DNA of 64,000 bases from Streptomyces rubrogriseus (GTDB lineage: Bacteria > Actinomycetota > Actinomycetes > Streptomycetales > Streptomycetaceae). The position numbers were made by a program, and so were the translations under genes. The notes under the pieces are model-generated. The model was given only the letters and a program-made list of their open reading frames with translations, was not told the origin of the DNA and made no database searches. The stretch is from NCBI RefSeq assembly GCF_027947575.1, contig NZ_CP116256.1, forward strand, positions 1,302,001 through 1,366,000, given 5' to 3'. Shown in pieces: positions 35,926-43,861 of the stretch (positions within the stretch are counted from its first letter, which is position 1; every line of letters begins with the position of its first letter).

Positions 35926-38073
35926 CTAGTCGACGGGGCGGCCCGCCCGCTCAACTCCCCCTGTTGCCAGTGGTGTTGTGCCGGTCTCCAGTCGGGGGCC
36001 GGGGACGGCGAGGTCCGCGGAGAGGTCCGCGGCGAGGCGCTCGGCCCGGCGGGTGCGGTGTTCGCCGGCCGCCGCGCACAGGTCCCGCACCGCGCCGGCG
36101 AAGCGCTCCCGGGACGGCGGCTCGGCCGGGCCCAGCAGCCGCAGGGCCAACGCGGCACGCTCCTGGGCGAGTTCGTCCCGCTCCGGACGGCGCACCGCCG
36201 CCAGCAGGGCCGGTACCCCGGACGCGTCCGGCTCCAGCACGGTCGCCGCCGCCACCGTGGGGAACGACTTGCGGAACACGTCCTCGGCCAGCCCGCTGGT
36301 GTTGGCCACCGCGTACGGCTTGCCGCTCGCCAGGAAGTCGCTGATCACGCTCGACACGTCGCTGATCAGCAGGTCGGCCCGGTTGAAGCAGGCGTACAGC
36401 GGCGGCCGGGCGTCCGTGACGACCTGGTGCTCCCACCCGGGCAGCGACGCCCAGTACGCCTCCTCCCACGCGGCCTCGGCCCGCCGTACGGCCGCCGCCC
36501 GCCCGGCCTCCGGCGCCGGCTGCCGCAGCATCCGCTCCGCCTGGTCCGCCGCCGGCCGGAAGCCGGCCGCGGTGAGCCGGTCCAGCTCCGCCGCCCGCCG
36601 GGCCAGGGCGGTGGCCGCCGACACGTCGGGACGCGGACCGCCCCGCTCCCGGTTCGCCGCCCGCACCAGCTCCCGGATGCGCAGATCGGCGGCCCGGGCC
36701 CGCGGGTCCACCGACCCGGTCAGCGGATGCGGCTTGTACAGCAGCCGTACGCCCGGGTCGGCGAGCAGTGCCCGCACCAGGTTCTCCCCGGCCTCGACCA
36801 CCGAGGTGTTGCCGGGATTGCCGTCCCAGCCCTCCCAGGTCGGCGCGTACAGGACGGTCGTGAACGCCCCCGGCGCGGGCGGCCCCGCGTACGGCCGTAC
36901 GGCGTCCAGCTGCGGGCGGCCGATCTCCACCACGTCCTTGTCCTCGACGCCTACCTCCGCCAGCGCGTACCGCTCGCGCGCCGCCGGGCCCGCCACCCAC
37001 ACCTCGTCGTACGCCTTCGCGTACGGGTTGCACGAGGACAGCTTGTCGCTCTCCCCGTGGTTGACGAAGGCGTGCTTGATCGTCGGGATGCGCAGGACCT
37101 GTGAGGTCTTGCCGGAGTTGGAGGGGTGGAGGAGGACACGGAGCGTCGAGTGCTCCAGGCGCATCAGCGTGGACACCTTCGGCAGGCACACCACCGGGAT
37201 GTCGGTGGCCGCGATCCGCTGCACCATGTGCCGCTCCCGCAGCACGATCACCGGCCGCCCGTCCAGCCGCGCCAGCGGCTCCAGCCACATGTTCGCCTGG
37301 TACGCCGAGGAGGCCCCGCCCGAGAAGTACAGGCCGACCGTCGGCCGGTACCGGGCGAGCCACGCGTCGAACCAGTCGAGCACCTCCTGCTCACCGGCGG
37401 GCCTGCGCCCCGGCAGCAGCCGCAGCAGCAGCGCGCCCAGGCCGGTCAGCGCCGCCCCCAGCGACAGCGCGAGCCCGGCCACCCCGTACACCGGCGCGTC
37501 GGTCGCCGCGGTCGCCAGCAGCCCGGCCGTCGCGGGCAGCCCGAAGACCGCCAGCCGGGGCCCCGGGCGGCGCAGCAGCGCCGGGGGCGCCGGGGTCAGC
37601 CGCAGCGCGGAGGCGTCGATGTTCCGGGTCACCACGGGCAGCGTCCGCGTGCGCCGGACCAGGACGGACACCGCCTGGATCGACCAGTGCAGGGCGTAGA
37701 GGACGAGCAGCCCGGCGACGAGTGGTGCGTAGACGCCCTCCCGGTGCTGTTCGCCGAGGCGCAGCAGACCCACCACGAGCAGCAGGTCGCGCAGCACGTG
37801 CCGGACCGTGACATCGGCGTGCGACTTGGCGAACAGCGACACCATCCCCCGCTGCCACCGGTACAGCACCCCCTCGGCGGCCAGTGAACCGGCGCTCGCC
37901 GCGAGCAGCAGCGGCACGTGCGGCATCAGGGCGCCCACGGCCTGTGCGGCGAAGGTGGCCGCCAGCACGGCCAGGACCAGCAGCTTCACGGCGATCCGCC
38001 GCCCGGGCGGGCGGGGGAGACGGCGGCGGGGCAGGGATAGGGGCACTGCGGTAGCTCCAGGCTCGTCGCGCAT
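35926..38073 (-). CDS. Membrane-anchored TagB/TagF-like CDP-polyol phosphotransferase
   Basis: 715 residues. The N-terminal ~220 residues hold about six to seven transmembrane helices (VKLLVLAVLAATFAAQAV, LLLAASAGSLAAEGVLY, VRHVLRDLLLVVGLLRLG, PLVAGLLVLYALHW and others). The C-terminal region (~240-690) carries glycerophosphotransferase-type motifs: GLYFSGGASSAYQANMW, FVNHGESDKLSSCNPYAKAYD, TTVLYAPTWEGWDGNPG, LLYKPHPLTG, LLISDVSSVISDFLASGKPYAV. TagF-type enzymes are usually peripheral; a built-in membrane domain is unusual outside actinobacteria. A homologous gene lies between the wall-polymer genes and proB in other streptomycetes, where proteins of this locus have been linked to spore-wall synthesis (recollection). 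ATG start. Confidence 0.82.
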   Translation of the reverse strand: MRDEPGATAVPLSLPRRRLPRPPGRRIAVKLLVLAVLAATFAAQAVGALMPHVPLLLAASAGSLAAEGVLYRWQRGMVSLFAKSHADVTVRHVLRDLLLVVGLLRLGEQHREGVYAPLVAGLLVLYALHWSIQAVSVLVRRTRTLPVVTRNIDASALRLTPAPPALLRRPGPRLAVFGLPATAGLLATAATDAPVYGVAGLALSLGAALTGLGALLLRLLPGRRPAGEQEVLDWFDAWLARYRPTVGLYFSGGASSAYQANMWLEPLARLDGRPVIVLRERHMVQRIAATDIPVVCLPKVSTLMRLEHSTLRVLLHPSNSGKTSQVLRIPTIKHAFVNHGESDKLSSCNPYAKAYDEVWVAGPAARERYALAEVGVEDKDVVEIGRPQLDAVRPYAGPPAPGAFTTVLYAPTWEGWDGNPGNTSVVEAGENLVRALLADPGVRLLYKPHPLTGSVDPRARAADLRIRELVRAANRERGGPRPDVSAATALARRAAELDRLTAAGFRPAADQAERMLRQPAPEAGRAAAVRRAEAAWEEAYWASLPGWEHQVVTDARPPLYACFNRADLLISDVSSVISDFLASGKPYAVANTSGLAEDVFRKSFPTVAAATVLEPDASGVPALLAAVRRPERDELAQERAALALRLLGPAEPPSRERFAGAVRDLCAAAGEHRTRRAERLAADLSADLAVPGPRLETGTTPLATGGVERAGRPVD

Positions 38074-38310
38074 CGGACAACCGGGTTAACGCGGGGTGAC
38101 CGCCCGACGACACGCGCGTGTTGCCCCGACCTCCGGGCCCGGCGGCGAAACCCGCGGTGACGGGGCCCCGGACCGGCGCGGACCGTGCCGAGAACGCGCC
38201 GACAACGTGCCGAGGACGCGACGGAGCCCCGCCCGGAGCGCGGGCGGGGGCGTCACGGGACGTAGCGGGACGCTACGGGGATGCGGCGCGGTCCCCGGCG
38301 AGAATGCGGC

Positions 38311-38340
38311 GGGGTGCGGCGGGGTGCGGCGGGGTGCGGC
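38311..38340 (+). repeat. Three tandem copies of a 10-bp unit GGGGTGCGGC
   Basis: GGGGTGCGGC occurs three times in direct succession, preceded by AGAATGCGGC and followed by GGGAAACGGC. The period equals one DNA helical turn. Looser copies continue on both sides (ATGCGGC, GTACGGC). Confidence 0.75.
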
Positions 38341-38613
38341 GGGAAACGGCGGTGCCGGGCGGGGACGCGGCGAGGGCCCGTTGAGGCGGCGGAGACGAGT
38401 ACCGAGCCGTCGCGGGACGCGGCAAGGACGTCGCGGGGATGCGGCGGGGTACGGCGGGAACGCGGTGGGGTCCGCGGCGGGAGCCGTGGTGACGGCGCGT
38501 GGCGGGTGAGGCCGCGGCGGAAACGCGTCCCGAACCGGGCGAGGAAGTCGCGGGGCGCGGCCAGGAAGCCGCGGGGACCGGCTTGGACGTCTCGGGGACC
38601 GGCCTGGACGCGC

Positions 38614-38679
38614 GGGACACCGCCGCGACGTCGCCGGGACACCGCCGCGACGTCGCCGGGACGCCGCCGCGACGTCGCC
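38614..38679 (+). repeat. Three tandem 22-bp repeats containing GACGTC
   Basis: Unit GGGACACCGCCGCGACGTCGCC at 38614, 38636 and 38658; the third has one base changed (GACGCC for GACACC). Each copy contains the palindrome GCGACGTCGC. The first two copies are identical. Confidence 0.85.
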
Positions 38680-38849
38680 GGGATGCGCGGCATCCGTGGC
38701 GCGGATGCGGTGGCGGCGCGGCGCGGATGTGGCGGCGGTCGTGGCTGTTGTCCGCAGCGTGAACTCCGGTGCGGTGTGCGTTCCCCTTCGCGTAGATTGC
38801 CTGGCGGGCGCAGGGATCGGCGCGTGTCGACGGGAGAGGCGGACGGGCC

Positions 38850-39974
38850 GTGGCAGGGGCAAGGCAGGCCGTGGGCGAGGCCCGCAGGATCGTGGTCAAG
38901 GTCGGTTCCTCCTCGCTGACCACCGCCGCGGGCGGCCTGGACGCCGACCGGGTCGACGCGCTCGTCGACGTACTCGCCAAGGTGCGCGGCGCCGACAAGG
39001 AGGTCGTCCTCGTCTCCTCCGGCGCCATCGCCGCCGGGCTCGCCCCCCTCGGCCTGCGCCGCCGTCCGAGGGACCTGGCCCGTCAGCAGGCCGCCGCCAG
39101 CGTCGGCCAGGGACTGCTGGTCGCCCGCTACACCGCCTCCTTCGCGCGCTACGGCGTCCGCGTCGGCCAGGTGCTGCTGACCAGCGACGACATGAGCCGC
39201 CGCGCCCACCACCGCAACGCCTCCCGCACCCTGGACAAGCTGCTGGCGATGGGCGCCTTCCCGATCGTCAACGAGAACGACACCGTCGCCACCGACGAGA
39301 TCCGCTTCGGCGACAACGACCGCCTCGCCGCCCTCGTCGCCCACCTGGTCCGCGCCGACCTCCTGGTGCTGCTGTCCGACGTGGACGGCGTCTACGACGG
39401 CGACCCGAGCAGGCCGGGCACCTCCCGGCTGGCCGAGGTGCGGGACATGGCCGACCTCGCGGGCGTCGACATCGGCAGCGCGGGCAAGGCCGGGGTCGGC
39501 ACCGGCGGCATGGTCACCAAGGTCGAGGCGGCCCGGATCGCCGCCGCCGCCGGCATCCCCGTGGTGTTGACCAGCGCCGTCCACGCGGCCGACGCCCTGG
39601 CCGGCGGCGACACCGGCACGTACTTCCACGCCACCGGCAGGCGCTCCGCCGACCGGCTGCTGTGGCTCCAGCACGCCTCCGCCCCGCAGGGCGCGCTCGT
39701 CCTCGACGACGGGGCGGTCCGCGCGGTCGTCGAGGGCCGCAAGTCGCTGCTGCCGGCCGGGATCGCGGGCGTCGAGGGCGACTTCGCCGCGGGCGACCCC
39801 GTGGAGCTGCGGGACGGCACGGGCCGGGCGGTGGCCCGCGGGCTGGTCAACTTCGACGCCAAGGAGATGCCCCGGCTGATCGGCCGCTCCACCCGGGAAC
39901 TGGCGCGCGAACTCGGACCCGCGTACGAACGTGAGGTCGTACACAGGGACGATCTGGTGATCCTGCACCCGTAA
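38850..39974 (+). CDS. proB: Glutamate 5-kinase
   Basis: 374 residues. First step of proline synthesis: ATP-dependent phosphorylation of glutamate at the gamma-carboxyl. N-terminal amino-acid-kinase domain (VVKVGSSSLT, VSSGAIAAGLAPLGL, PIVNENDTVATDEIRFGDND, LVLLSDVDGVYDGDP) and a C-terminal PUA domain (from about residue 285, VLDDGAVRAVVEGRKSLLPAGIAGVEG). GTG start following GGGAGAGGCGG. proA is 740 bases downstream with one small gene between. Feedback inhibition by proline is typical of the family; nothing here shows loss of it. Confidence 0.96.
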   Translation: MAGARQAVGEARRIVVKVGSSSLTTAAGGLDADRVDALVDVLAKVRGADKEVVLVSSGAIAAGLAPLGLRRRPRDLARQQAAASVGQGLLVARYTASFARYGVRVGQVLLTSDDMSRRAHHRNASRTLDKLLAMGAFPIVNENDTVATDEIRFGDNDRLAALVAHLVRADLLVLLSDVDGVYDGDPSRPGTSRLAEVRDMADLAGVDIGSAGKAGVGTGGMVTKVEAARIAAAAGIPVVLTSAVHAADALAGGDTGTYFHATGRRSADRLLWLQHASAPQGALVLDDGAVRAVVEGRKSLLPAGIAGVEGDFAAGDPVELRDGTGRAVARGLVNFDAKEMPRLIGRSTRELARELGPAYEREVVHRDDLVILHP

Positions 39975-40109
39975 TGGGCCGAAACGTCCCCGAATCGGTG
40001 GTGGACGTTCCGCAAAACCGCCCCGCGATCTCGTGCGGCCTGCTCAACTTTCCTCAGGGACAAGTCCGGCCGACCACCGGGCCGAGCCGTGTGCGTGAAG
40101 GAGGCCGTC

Positions 40110-40640
40110 GTGAGCGGAGTACGCCCTGGGACGGCGGCGCCTCGCGGTGGTACCGCCTCCCGCGGTGGTGCGGGCGCCCGCGGCGGCACGGGCGCGCGCC
40201 CCGGCGGCGCCCGGGGCGCGAACCGGGCGGGCGGCGAGGAGCGCGCCCTGACCAGCGTCGCCGCCGGCGACCGGTTCCGCGGCGAGGAGCCCGAGCACAC
40301 CCCGCGCCTGTGGCACGTCACGCTCAGCGTCTCCGGCGCCCGCGCCCCGCTCACCGAGGTGCGCCGGGCGCTCGAACAGCTCGCGCACGACCACCCCTTC
40401 CTGCTGACCAGCCGGTACGCCGACGACCACGCGGAGATCCGGTACTGGGAGGAGGCCCGCGACCTGCACGACGCCGCCGCCGTCGCCCTGCGCCTGTGGG
40501 GCGAGCACCGGCAGACCGCGGGGCTGCCGCCCTGGGAGATCGTGGGTCTGGAGGTCATCGACCGGGCCACCTACCACCAGCGCATCGCCGCGGGGTACGG
40601 ACCGGCACCCGCCACGCCGGTCGGCGTTCACCCGTTTTGA
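40110..40640 (+). CDS. Conserved hypothetical protein between proB and proA
   Basis: 176 residues, function unknown. The first ~55 residues are a Gly/Arg/Ala-rich disordered stretch (RGGAGARGGTGARPGGARG). The rest is a compact domain of about 110 residues (HTPRLWHVTLSVSGARAPLTEVRRALEQLAHDHPFLLTSRYADDHAEIRYWEEARDLHDAAAVAL), with alternating strands and helices. No catalytic motif or membrane segment. The GTG at 40110 is chosen because AAGGAGG (40098-40104) lies 5 bases upstream; an earlier in-frame GTG at 40089 has none. Its place between the two proline genes is conserved in related genomes as far as I recall. Confidence 0.7.
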   Translation: MSGVRPGTAAPRGGTASRGGAGARGGTGARPGGARGANRAGGEERALTSVAAGDRFRGEEPEHTPRLWHVTLSVSGARAPLTEVRRALEQLAHDHPFLLTSRYADDHAEIRYWEEARDLHDAAAVALRLWGEHRQTAGLPPWEIVGLEVIDRATYHQRIAAGYGPAPATPVGVHPF

Positions 40641-40699
40641 CCCACTCCCGGCCCATCTCGCGGGATGGGACGGCAGGGGGCCGCCCGGAGCGCGCGCAC

Positions 40700-40705
40700 T
40701 ACCCT
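40700..40705 (+). promoter_or_regulatory. Putative -10 box of proA (leaderless start)
   Basis: TACCCT lies 7 nt before the proA ATG, and the intervening CTTCCCCCC-type sequence has no ribosome binding site. Transcription would begin at or beside the ATG. Confidence 0.45.
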
Positions 40706-40712
40706 TCCCCCC

Positions 40713-41999
40713 ATGACCACGCTCTCGCCGTACGACTCGATGTCACCCGTCACCCGGGCCGCCTACCGGGCCAAGTCCGCCGCGGCCGACCTCGCGCCGC
40801 TGCCGCGGGCGGCCAAGGACGACGCGCTGCTCGCCGTCGCGGACGCGCTGGAGGTCCGTACGAGCGAGATCGTCGAGGCCAACGCCCAGGACGTGGCCAA
40901 GGCCCGCGCCGCCGGGACCAGCGAGGCCATCGTCGACCGGCTCACCCTGACCCCGGAGCGGGTCCGCGCCATCGCCTCCGACGTGCGCGACGTGGTCGCG
41001 CTGCCCGATCCGGTCGGCGAGATCGTGCGCGGCTCCACCCTCCCCAACGGCATCGACCTGCGCCAGGTCCGGGTGCCGCTCGGCGTGGTCGGCATCATCT
41101 ACGAGGGCCGGCCGAACGTGACGGTCGACGCCGCCGCCCTGTGCCTGAAGTCCGGCAACGCGGTGCTGCTGCGCGGCTCGTCCTCGGCCTACCAGTCGAA
41201 CACCGCCCTGGTCCGGGTGGTCCGGGACGCCGTGGGCGGGGCCGGGCTGCCCGCCGACGCCGTGCAGCTGGTGCCCGGCGAGAGCCGGGAGAGCGTGCGC
41301 GAGCTGATGCGGGCCCGCGGCCTGGTCGACGTGCTCATCCCGCGCGGCGGCGCCTCGCTGATCAGCACGGTCGTCCAGGAGTCCACCGTCCCCGTCATCG
41401 AGACCGGCACCGGCAACTGCCACGTCTACGTCGACGCGCACGCCGACCTCGACATGGCCGTCGACATCCTGATCAACTCCAAGGCCCAGCGCGTCGGCGT
41501 CTGCAACGCCGCCGAGACCCTCCTGGTGCACCAGGACGTCGCCGCCGAGTTCCTGCCCCGCGCGCTGGCCGCGCTCGCGGAGGCCGGGGTCACCGTGCAC
41601 GCCGACGACCGGGTGATGGCCCACGCCAAGGACTCCGGCGCGAACGTCGTCGAGGCGACCCCCGAGGACTGGGAGACCGAGTACCTGTCGTACGACATCG
41701 CCGCGGCCGTGGTCGACTCCCTGGACAAGGCCGTCGAGCACATCCGGCTGTGGACCTCCGGCCACACCGAGGCCATCGTGACCACCTCGCAGCAGGCCGC
41801 CCGGCGCTTCACCCAGCTGGTCGACTCCACCACTGTCGCCGTCAACGCCTCCACCCGCTTCACCGACGGCGGGCAGTTCGGCTTCGGCGCCGAGATCGGC
41901 ATCTCCACGCAGAAGCTGCACGCCCGGGGCCCCATGGGGCTGCCGGAGCTGACCAGCACGAAGTACATCGTCACCGGCGACGGGCACGTGCGGCGCTGA
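40713..41999 (+). CDS. proA: Glutamate-5-semialdehyde dehydrogenase (gamma-glutamyl phosphate reductase)
   Basis: 428 residues, normal for ProA. Second step of proline synthesis: NADPH-dependent reduction of gamma-glutamyl phosphate. Aldehyde-dehydrogenase fold with [31 protein letters not shown] (cofactor region), [21 protein letters not shown], and the catalytic cysteine in [16 protein letters not shown]. The frame is open upstream to 40665, but homology and the -10 box support ATG 40713. A terminator hairpin follows at 42006. ProA is therefore probably transcribed separately from proB. Confidence 0.96.
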   Translation: MTTLSPYDSMSPVTRAAYRAKSAAADLAPLPRAAKDDALLAVADALEVRTSEIVEANAQDVAKARAAGTSEAIVDRLTLTPERVRAIASDVRDVVALPDPVGEIVRGSTLPNGIDLRQVRVPLGVVGIIYEGRPNVTVDAAALCLKSGNAVLLRGSSSAYQSNTALVRVVRDAVGGAGLPADAVQLVPGESRESVRELMRARGLVDVLIPRGGASLISTVVQESTVPVIETGTGNCHVYVDAHADLDMAVDILINSKAQRVGVCNAAETLLVHQDVAAEFLPRALAALAEAGVTVHADDRVMAHAKDSGANVVEATPEDWETEYLSYDIAAAVVDSLDKAVEHIRLWTSGHTEAIVTTSQQAARRFTQLVDSTTVAVNASTRFTDGGQFGFGAEIGISTQKLHARGPMGLPELTSTKYIVTGDGHVRR

Positions 42000-42005
42000 C
42001 GGCGG

Positions 42006-42044
42006 GTGCGGCCGCGGGCGCCCCGGGGAGGGCCGCGGCCGCAC
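42006..42044 (+). terminator. Hairpin terminator after proA
   Basis: GTGCGGCCGCGG (42006-42017) and its perfect complement CCGCGGCCGCAC (42033-42044) form a 12-bp stem with a 15-nt loop, 7 bases after the proA stop. Confidence 0.7.
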
Positions 42045-42109
42045 CGATCGGGGCATCTCACCCACCGGATGAATTTCCCCGCCGTCTGCCCAAAACGACC
42101 TCCCAGGTC

Positions 42110-42115
42110 TACTCT
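42110..42115 (+). promoter_or_regulatory. Putative -10 box of the 42122 gene (leaderless start)
   Basis: TACTCT is 6 nt upstream of the GTG at 42122, so the transcript would start at the start codon. No ribosome binding site is present. Confidence 0.45.
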
Positions 42116-42121
42116 GGAGCC

Positions 42122-42691
42122 GTGCCGGAGGACGTGGGGGGCACGCCGTTCCCGGACGGCAGGGAGCCCGACGACGACCACGACCGCGGGGTGTCGGACG
42201 AAGAGTTCGCCTCCGTGGTCTTCGACGAGGCCTTCGTACGGGCGGCCGCGGTGCACGAGCCGACCGCCGTCGAGCGCCTCCTGGCCGCCGCGCAGGCCAG
42301 AGCCGAGGCCACCGAGGCGGAGGCCGCCCGCCGGGGCCGCAGCAGAGCCGATCGCTACGACGACGGGTACGGCGATTTCGGCCATGATCCCGACCTCGAC
42401 GACCCGGACGACGACCGCGACCTCCTCGACCGCCCCTACGGCGCTCCCGCGGCCTACGGCAAGCAGGTCCGCTGGCACCGCCCCGTCGCCTGGCTGCTCG
42501 CCCTCGCGATGGGCATCGGCATGGTCGCACTGGCCTTCGTGGCCGTCTACCGGGGCGCGTCCTCGGGCGGCGGCCCGCAGCAGGTGCCGCCCCCCGCCTC
42601 CACCGGCCCGGAGCAGGGCGGCACCGCGACCCCCTCGGCCTCCGCCGACTACTCCCAGCCGGCCGTCTCGGTGATCCCGCGCAGCCCCTGA
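42122..42691 (+). CDS. Bitopic membrane protein with SVVFDEAFVRAA motif, unknown function
   Basis: 189 residues, function unknown. An acidic cytoplasmic N-terminus (EDVGGTPFPDGREPDDDHDRGVSDEE) leads to the motif FASVVFDEAFVRAAAVHEPTAVERLL. A charged Asp/Arg-rich linker with a tyrosine-bearing acidic stretch follows. One membrane helix lies near residues 125-142 (VAWLLALAMGIGMVALAFVAVY), then a ~40-residue Pro/Ser/Thr-rich outside tail. The same motif occurs in the next gene, suggesting a common partner. GTG start from a close -10 box. Confidence 0.72.
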   Translation: MPEDVGGTPFPDGREPDDDHDRGVSDEEFASVVFDEAFVRAAAVHEPTAVERLLAAAQARAEATEAEAARRGRSRADRYDDGYGDFGHDPDLDDPDDDRDLLDRPYGAPAAYGKQVRWHRPVAWLLALAMGIGMVALAFVAVYRGASSGGGPQQVPPPASTGPEQGGTATPSASADYSQPAVSVIPRSP

Positions 42692-42777
42692 GCTGCCCCC
42701 CGGGGCGTCGGCAAGCTGTCCCAACTTGACCTGTGGCGGCGCGTTTACGCGACCTTCCGCGGACCCACTCTGAAGGT

Positions 42778-43848
42778 ATGGCAGGGCTTGGCGGTCCGCC
42801 CGGAGGAACGCCCGAGGGCGGCCCCGGAGGCGGAGAGGACGAGTACCGATCCGTCGTCTTCGACGAGTCGTTCGTGCGCGCTGCCCGGCTCCAGGAGTTC
42901 TCCGCCCAGGAGCGCATCACCGACCACGCGCCCGCCGTACGCCGCCGCCCGCCCCTGCGCCGGGCCGGACTGTCCCGGCAGGCGCTGATCCTCGTCCTGC
43001 TGATAGCGGTGGCCTTCGGCACCGCCATCTACATGGGCGTACGGCACCCCTACCAGGGCTCCGCCGGGCAGCGGGCCGCCGAGCCGGTGCGGATGACCGT
43101 CGTCCCGCTCGCCCCGCGGGAGAGGGTGCCCGGCGCCGACGACGCCGCGTTCCTGTTCGCGCACAGCCCCGCCGCGCACTTCAGGACCGCGGCCCAGGGC
43201 ATCCCGCTGCCGGGCGCCGAGCGCACGGCGCACTTCTCCGAGGACCAGGTGTTCAACGCGCTCACCACCGCCAAGAACTACATCGTCCGCTCGGCGCTCG
43301 ACCCGGAGGTGCTCGGCGGCGAGGAGGTGCGTTCGGTGCGGGTGCTGCTGGACCCGGACCAGCTCCACCAGTTCGACGAGAGCTTCGAGAAACCCGCCTC
43401 CGACGGCCGGCACACTCCCACGGGGTGGCTGGTCCGCTTCGACCCGGCCCGGGCCGAGCTGGCCGACCCCGAGATCCGGGTGGACGGGAGCCTGCGGGCC
43501 GTGGAGAGCGACGCGTCCACCCTGGAGGTCACCGCCGACCACACCATGGTGTACGCGCTGCGAGCCGCCGACGACGCCCGGGGCGAGGTGTCGCTGTTCA
43601 CCCTCCGGCGCGAGCTGCACTTCCGCTTCGACCGGGACGACCTGCGGCTGCACCAGACCCGGCTCGTCGCCTCCTACGTCCAGGCCGGGCCGCTCTCCTG
43701 CGCCGAGGACGCGGCGAACCACCTCCGCCCGCTGCTGGCCGGCCAGGAGGCCGGGGCCGGCGTCCCGGCCGGCACCGACCCGTACACCTCGGACCACGCC
43801 ACGGCGCTGTGCGGCAGCCTCGCGGAGAACGCCCGGCCGAAGGTGTGA
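42778..43848 (+). CDS. Bitopic membrane protein with SVVFDESFVRAA motif and large outer domain
   Basis: 356 residues, function unknown. The Gly-rich N-terminus carries EYRSVVFDESFVRAARLQEFSAQERI, paralogous to the preceding gene. One membrane helix lies at about residues 62-82 (ALILVLLIAVAFGTAIYMGV). The ~270-residue outer domain has recognisable order (FSEDQVFNALTTAKNYIVRSALDPEVLGGEEVRSVRVLLDP, TGWLVRFDP, FRFDRDDLRLHQTRLVASYVQAGPLSC) and two cysteines near its end that could form a disulphide. Start ATG 42778 with GAAGG close upstream; the frame is open to 42733. It converges on the M48 peptidase gene 13 bases away. Confidence 0.72.
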   Translation: MAGLGGPPGGTPEGGPGGGEDEYRSVVFDESFVRAARLQEFSAQERITDHAPAVRRRPPLRRAGLSRQALILVLLIAVAFGTAIYMGVRHPYQGSAGQRAAEPVRMTVVPLAPRERVPGADDAAFLFAHSPAAHFRTAAQGIPLPGAERTAHFSEDQVFNALTTAKNYIVRSALDPEVLGGEEVRSVRVLLDPDQLHQFDESFEKPASDGRHTPTGWLVRFDPARAELADPEIRVDGSLRAVESDASTLEVTADHTMVYALRAADDARGEVSLFTLRRELHFRFDRDDLRLHQTRLVASYVQAGPLSCAEDAANHLRPLLAGQEAGAGVPAGTDPYTSDHATALCGSLAENARPKV

Positions 43849-43861
43849 GCGCGGGACGCGG

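Larger units (their letters stand above)
38074..38849. other. 776-bp gene-free, G-rich spacer before proB
   Basis: No believable gene on either strand. All open frames here are low-complexity Arg/Pro/Gly/Ala strings without ribosome binding sites. The plus strand is strongly purine/G-rich and made of short degenerate repeats. It must hold divergent promoters for proB and for the membrane TagF-like gene. A -10-like TAGATT occurs at 38793-38798, 51 bases before proB. Confidence 0.6.

Noticed and set aside
38614..38679. CRISPR-like array
   Set aside because: The 22-bp units are directly adjacent with no spacers, and no cas gene is in the window.
38086..38862. Minus-strand and plus-strand open frames in the spacer before proB
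   Set aside because: All are Arg/Pro or Arg/Gly strings generated by the tandem repeats, with no ribosome binding site and no recognisable domain.
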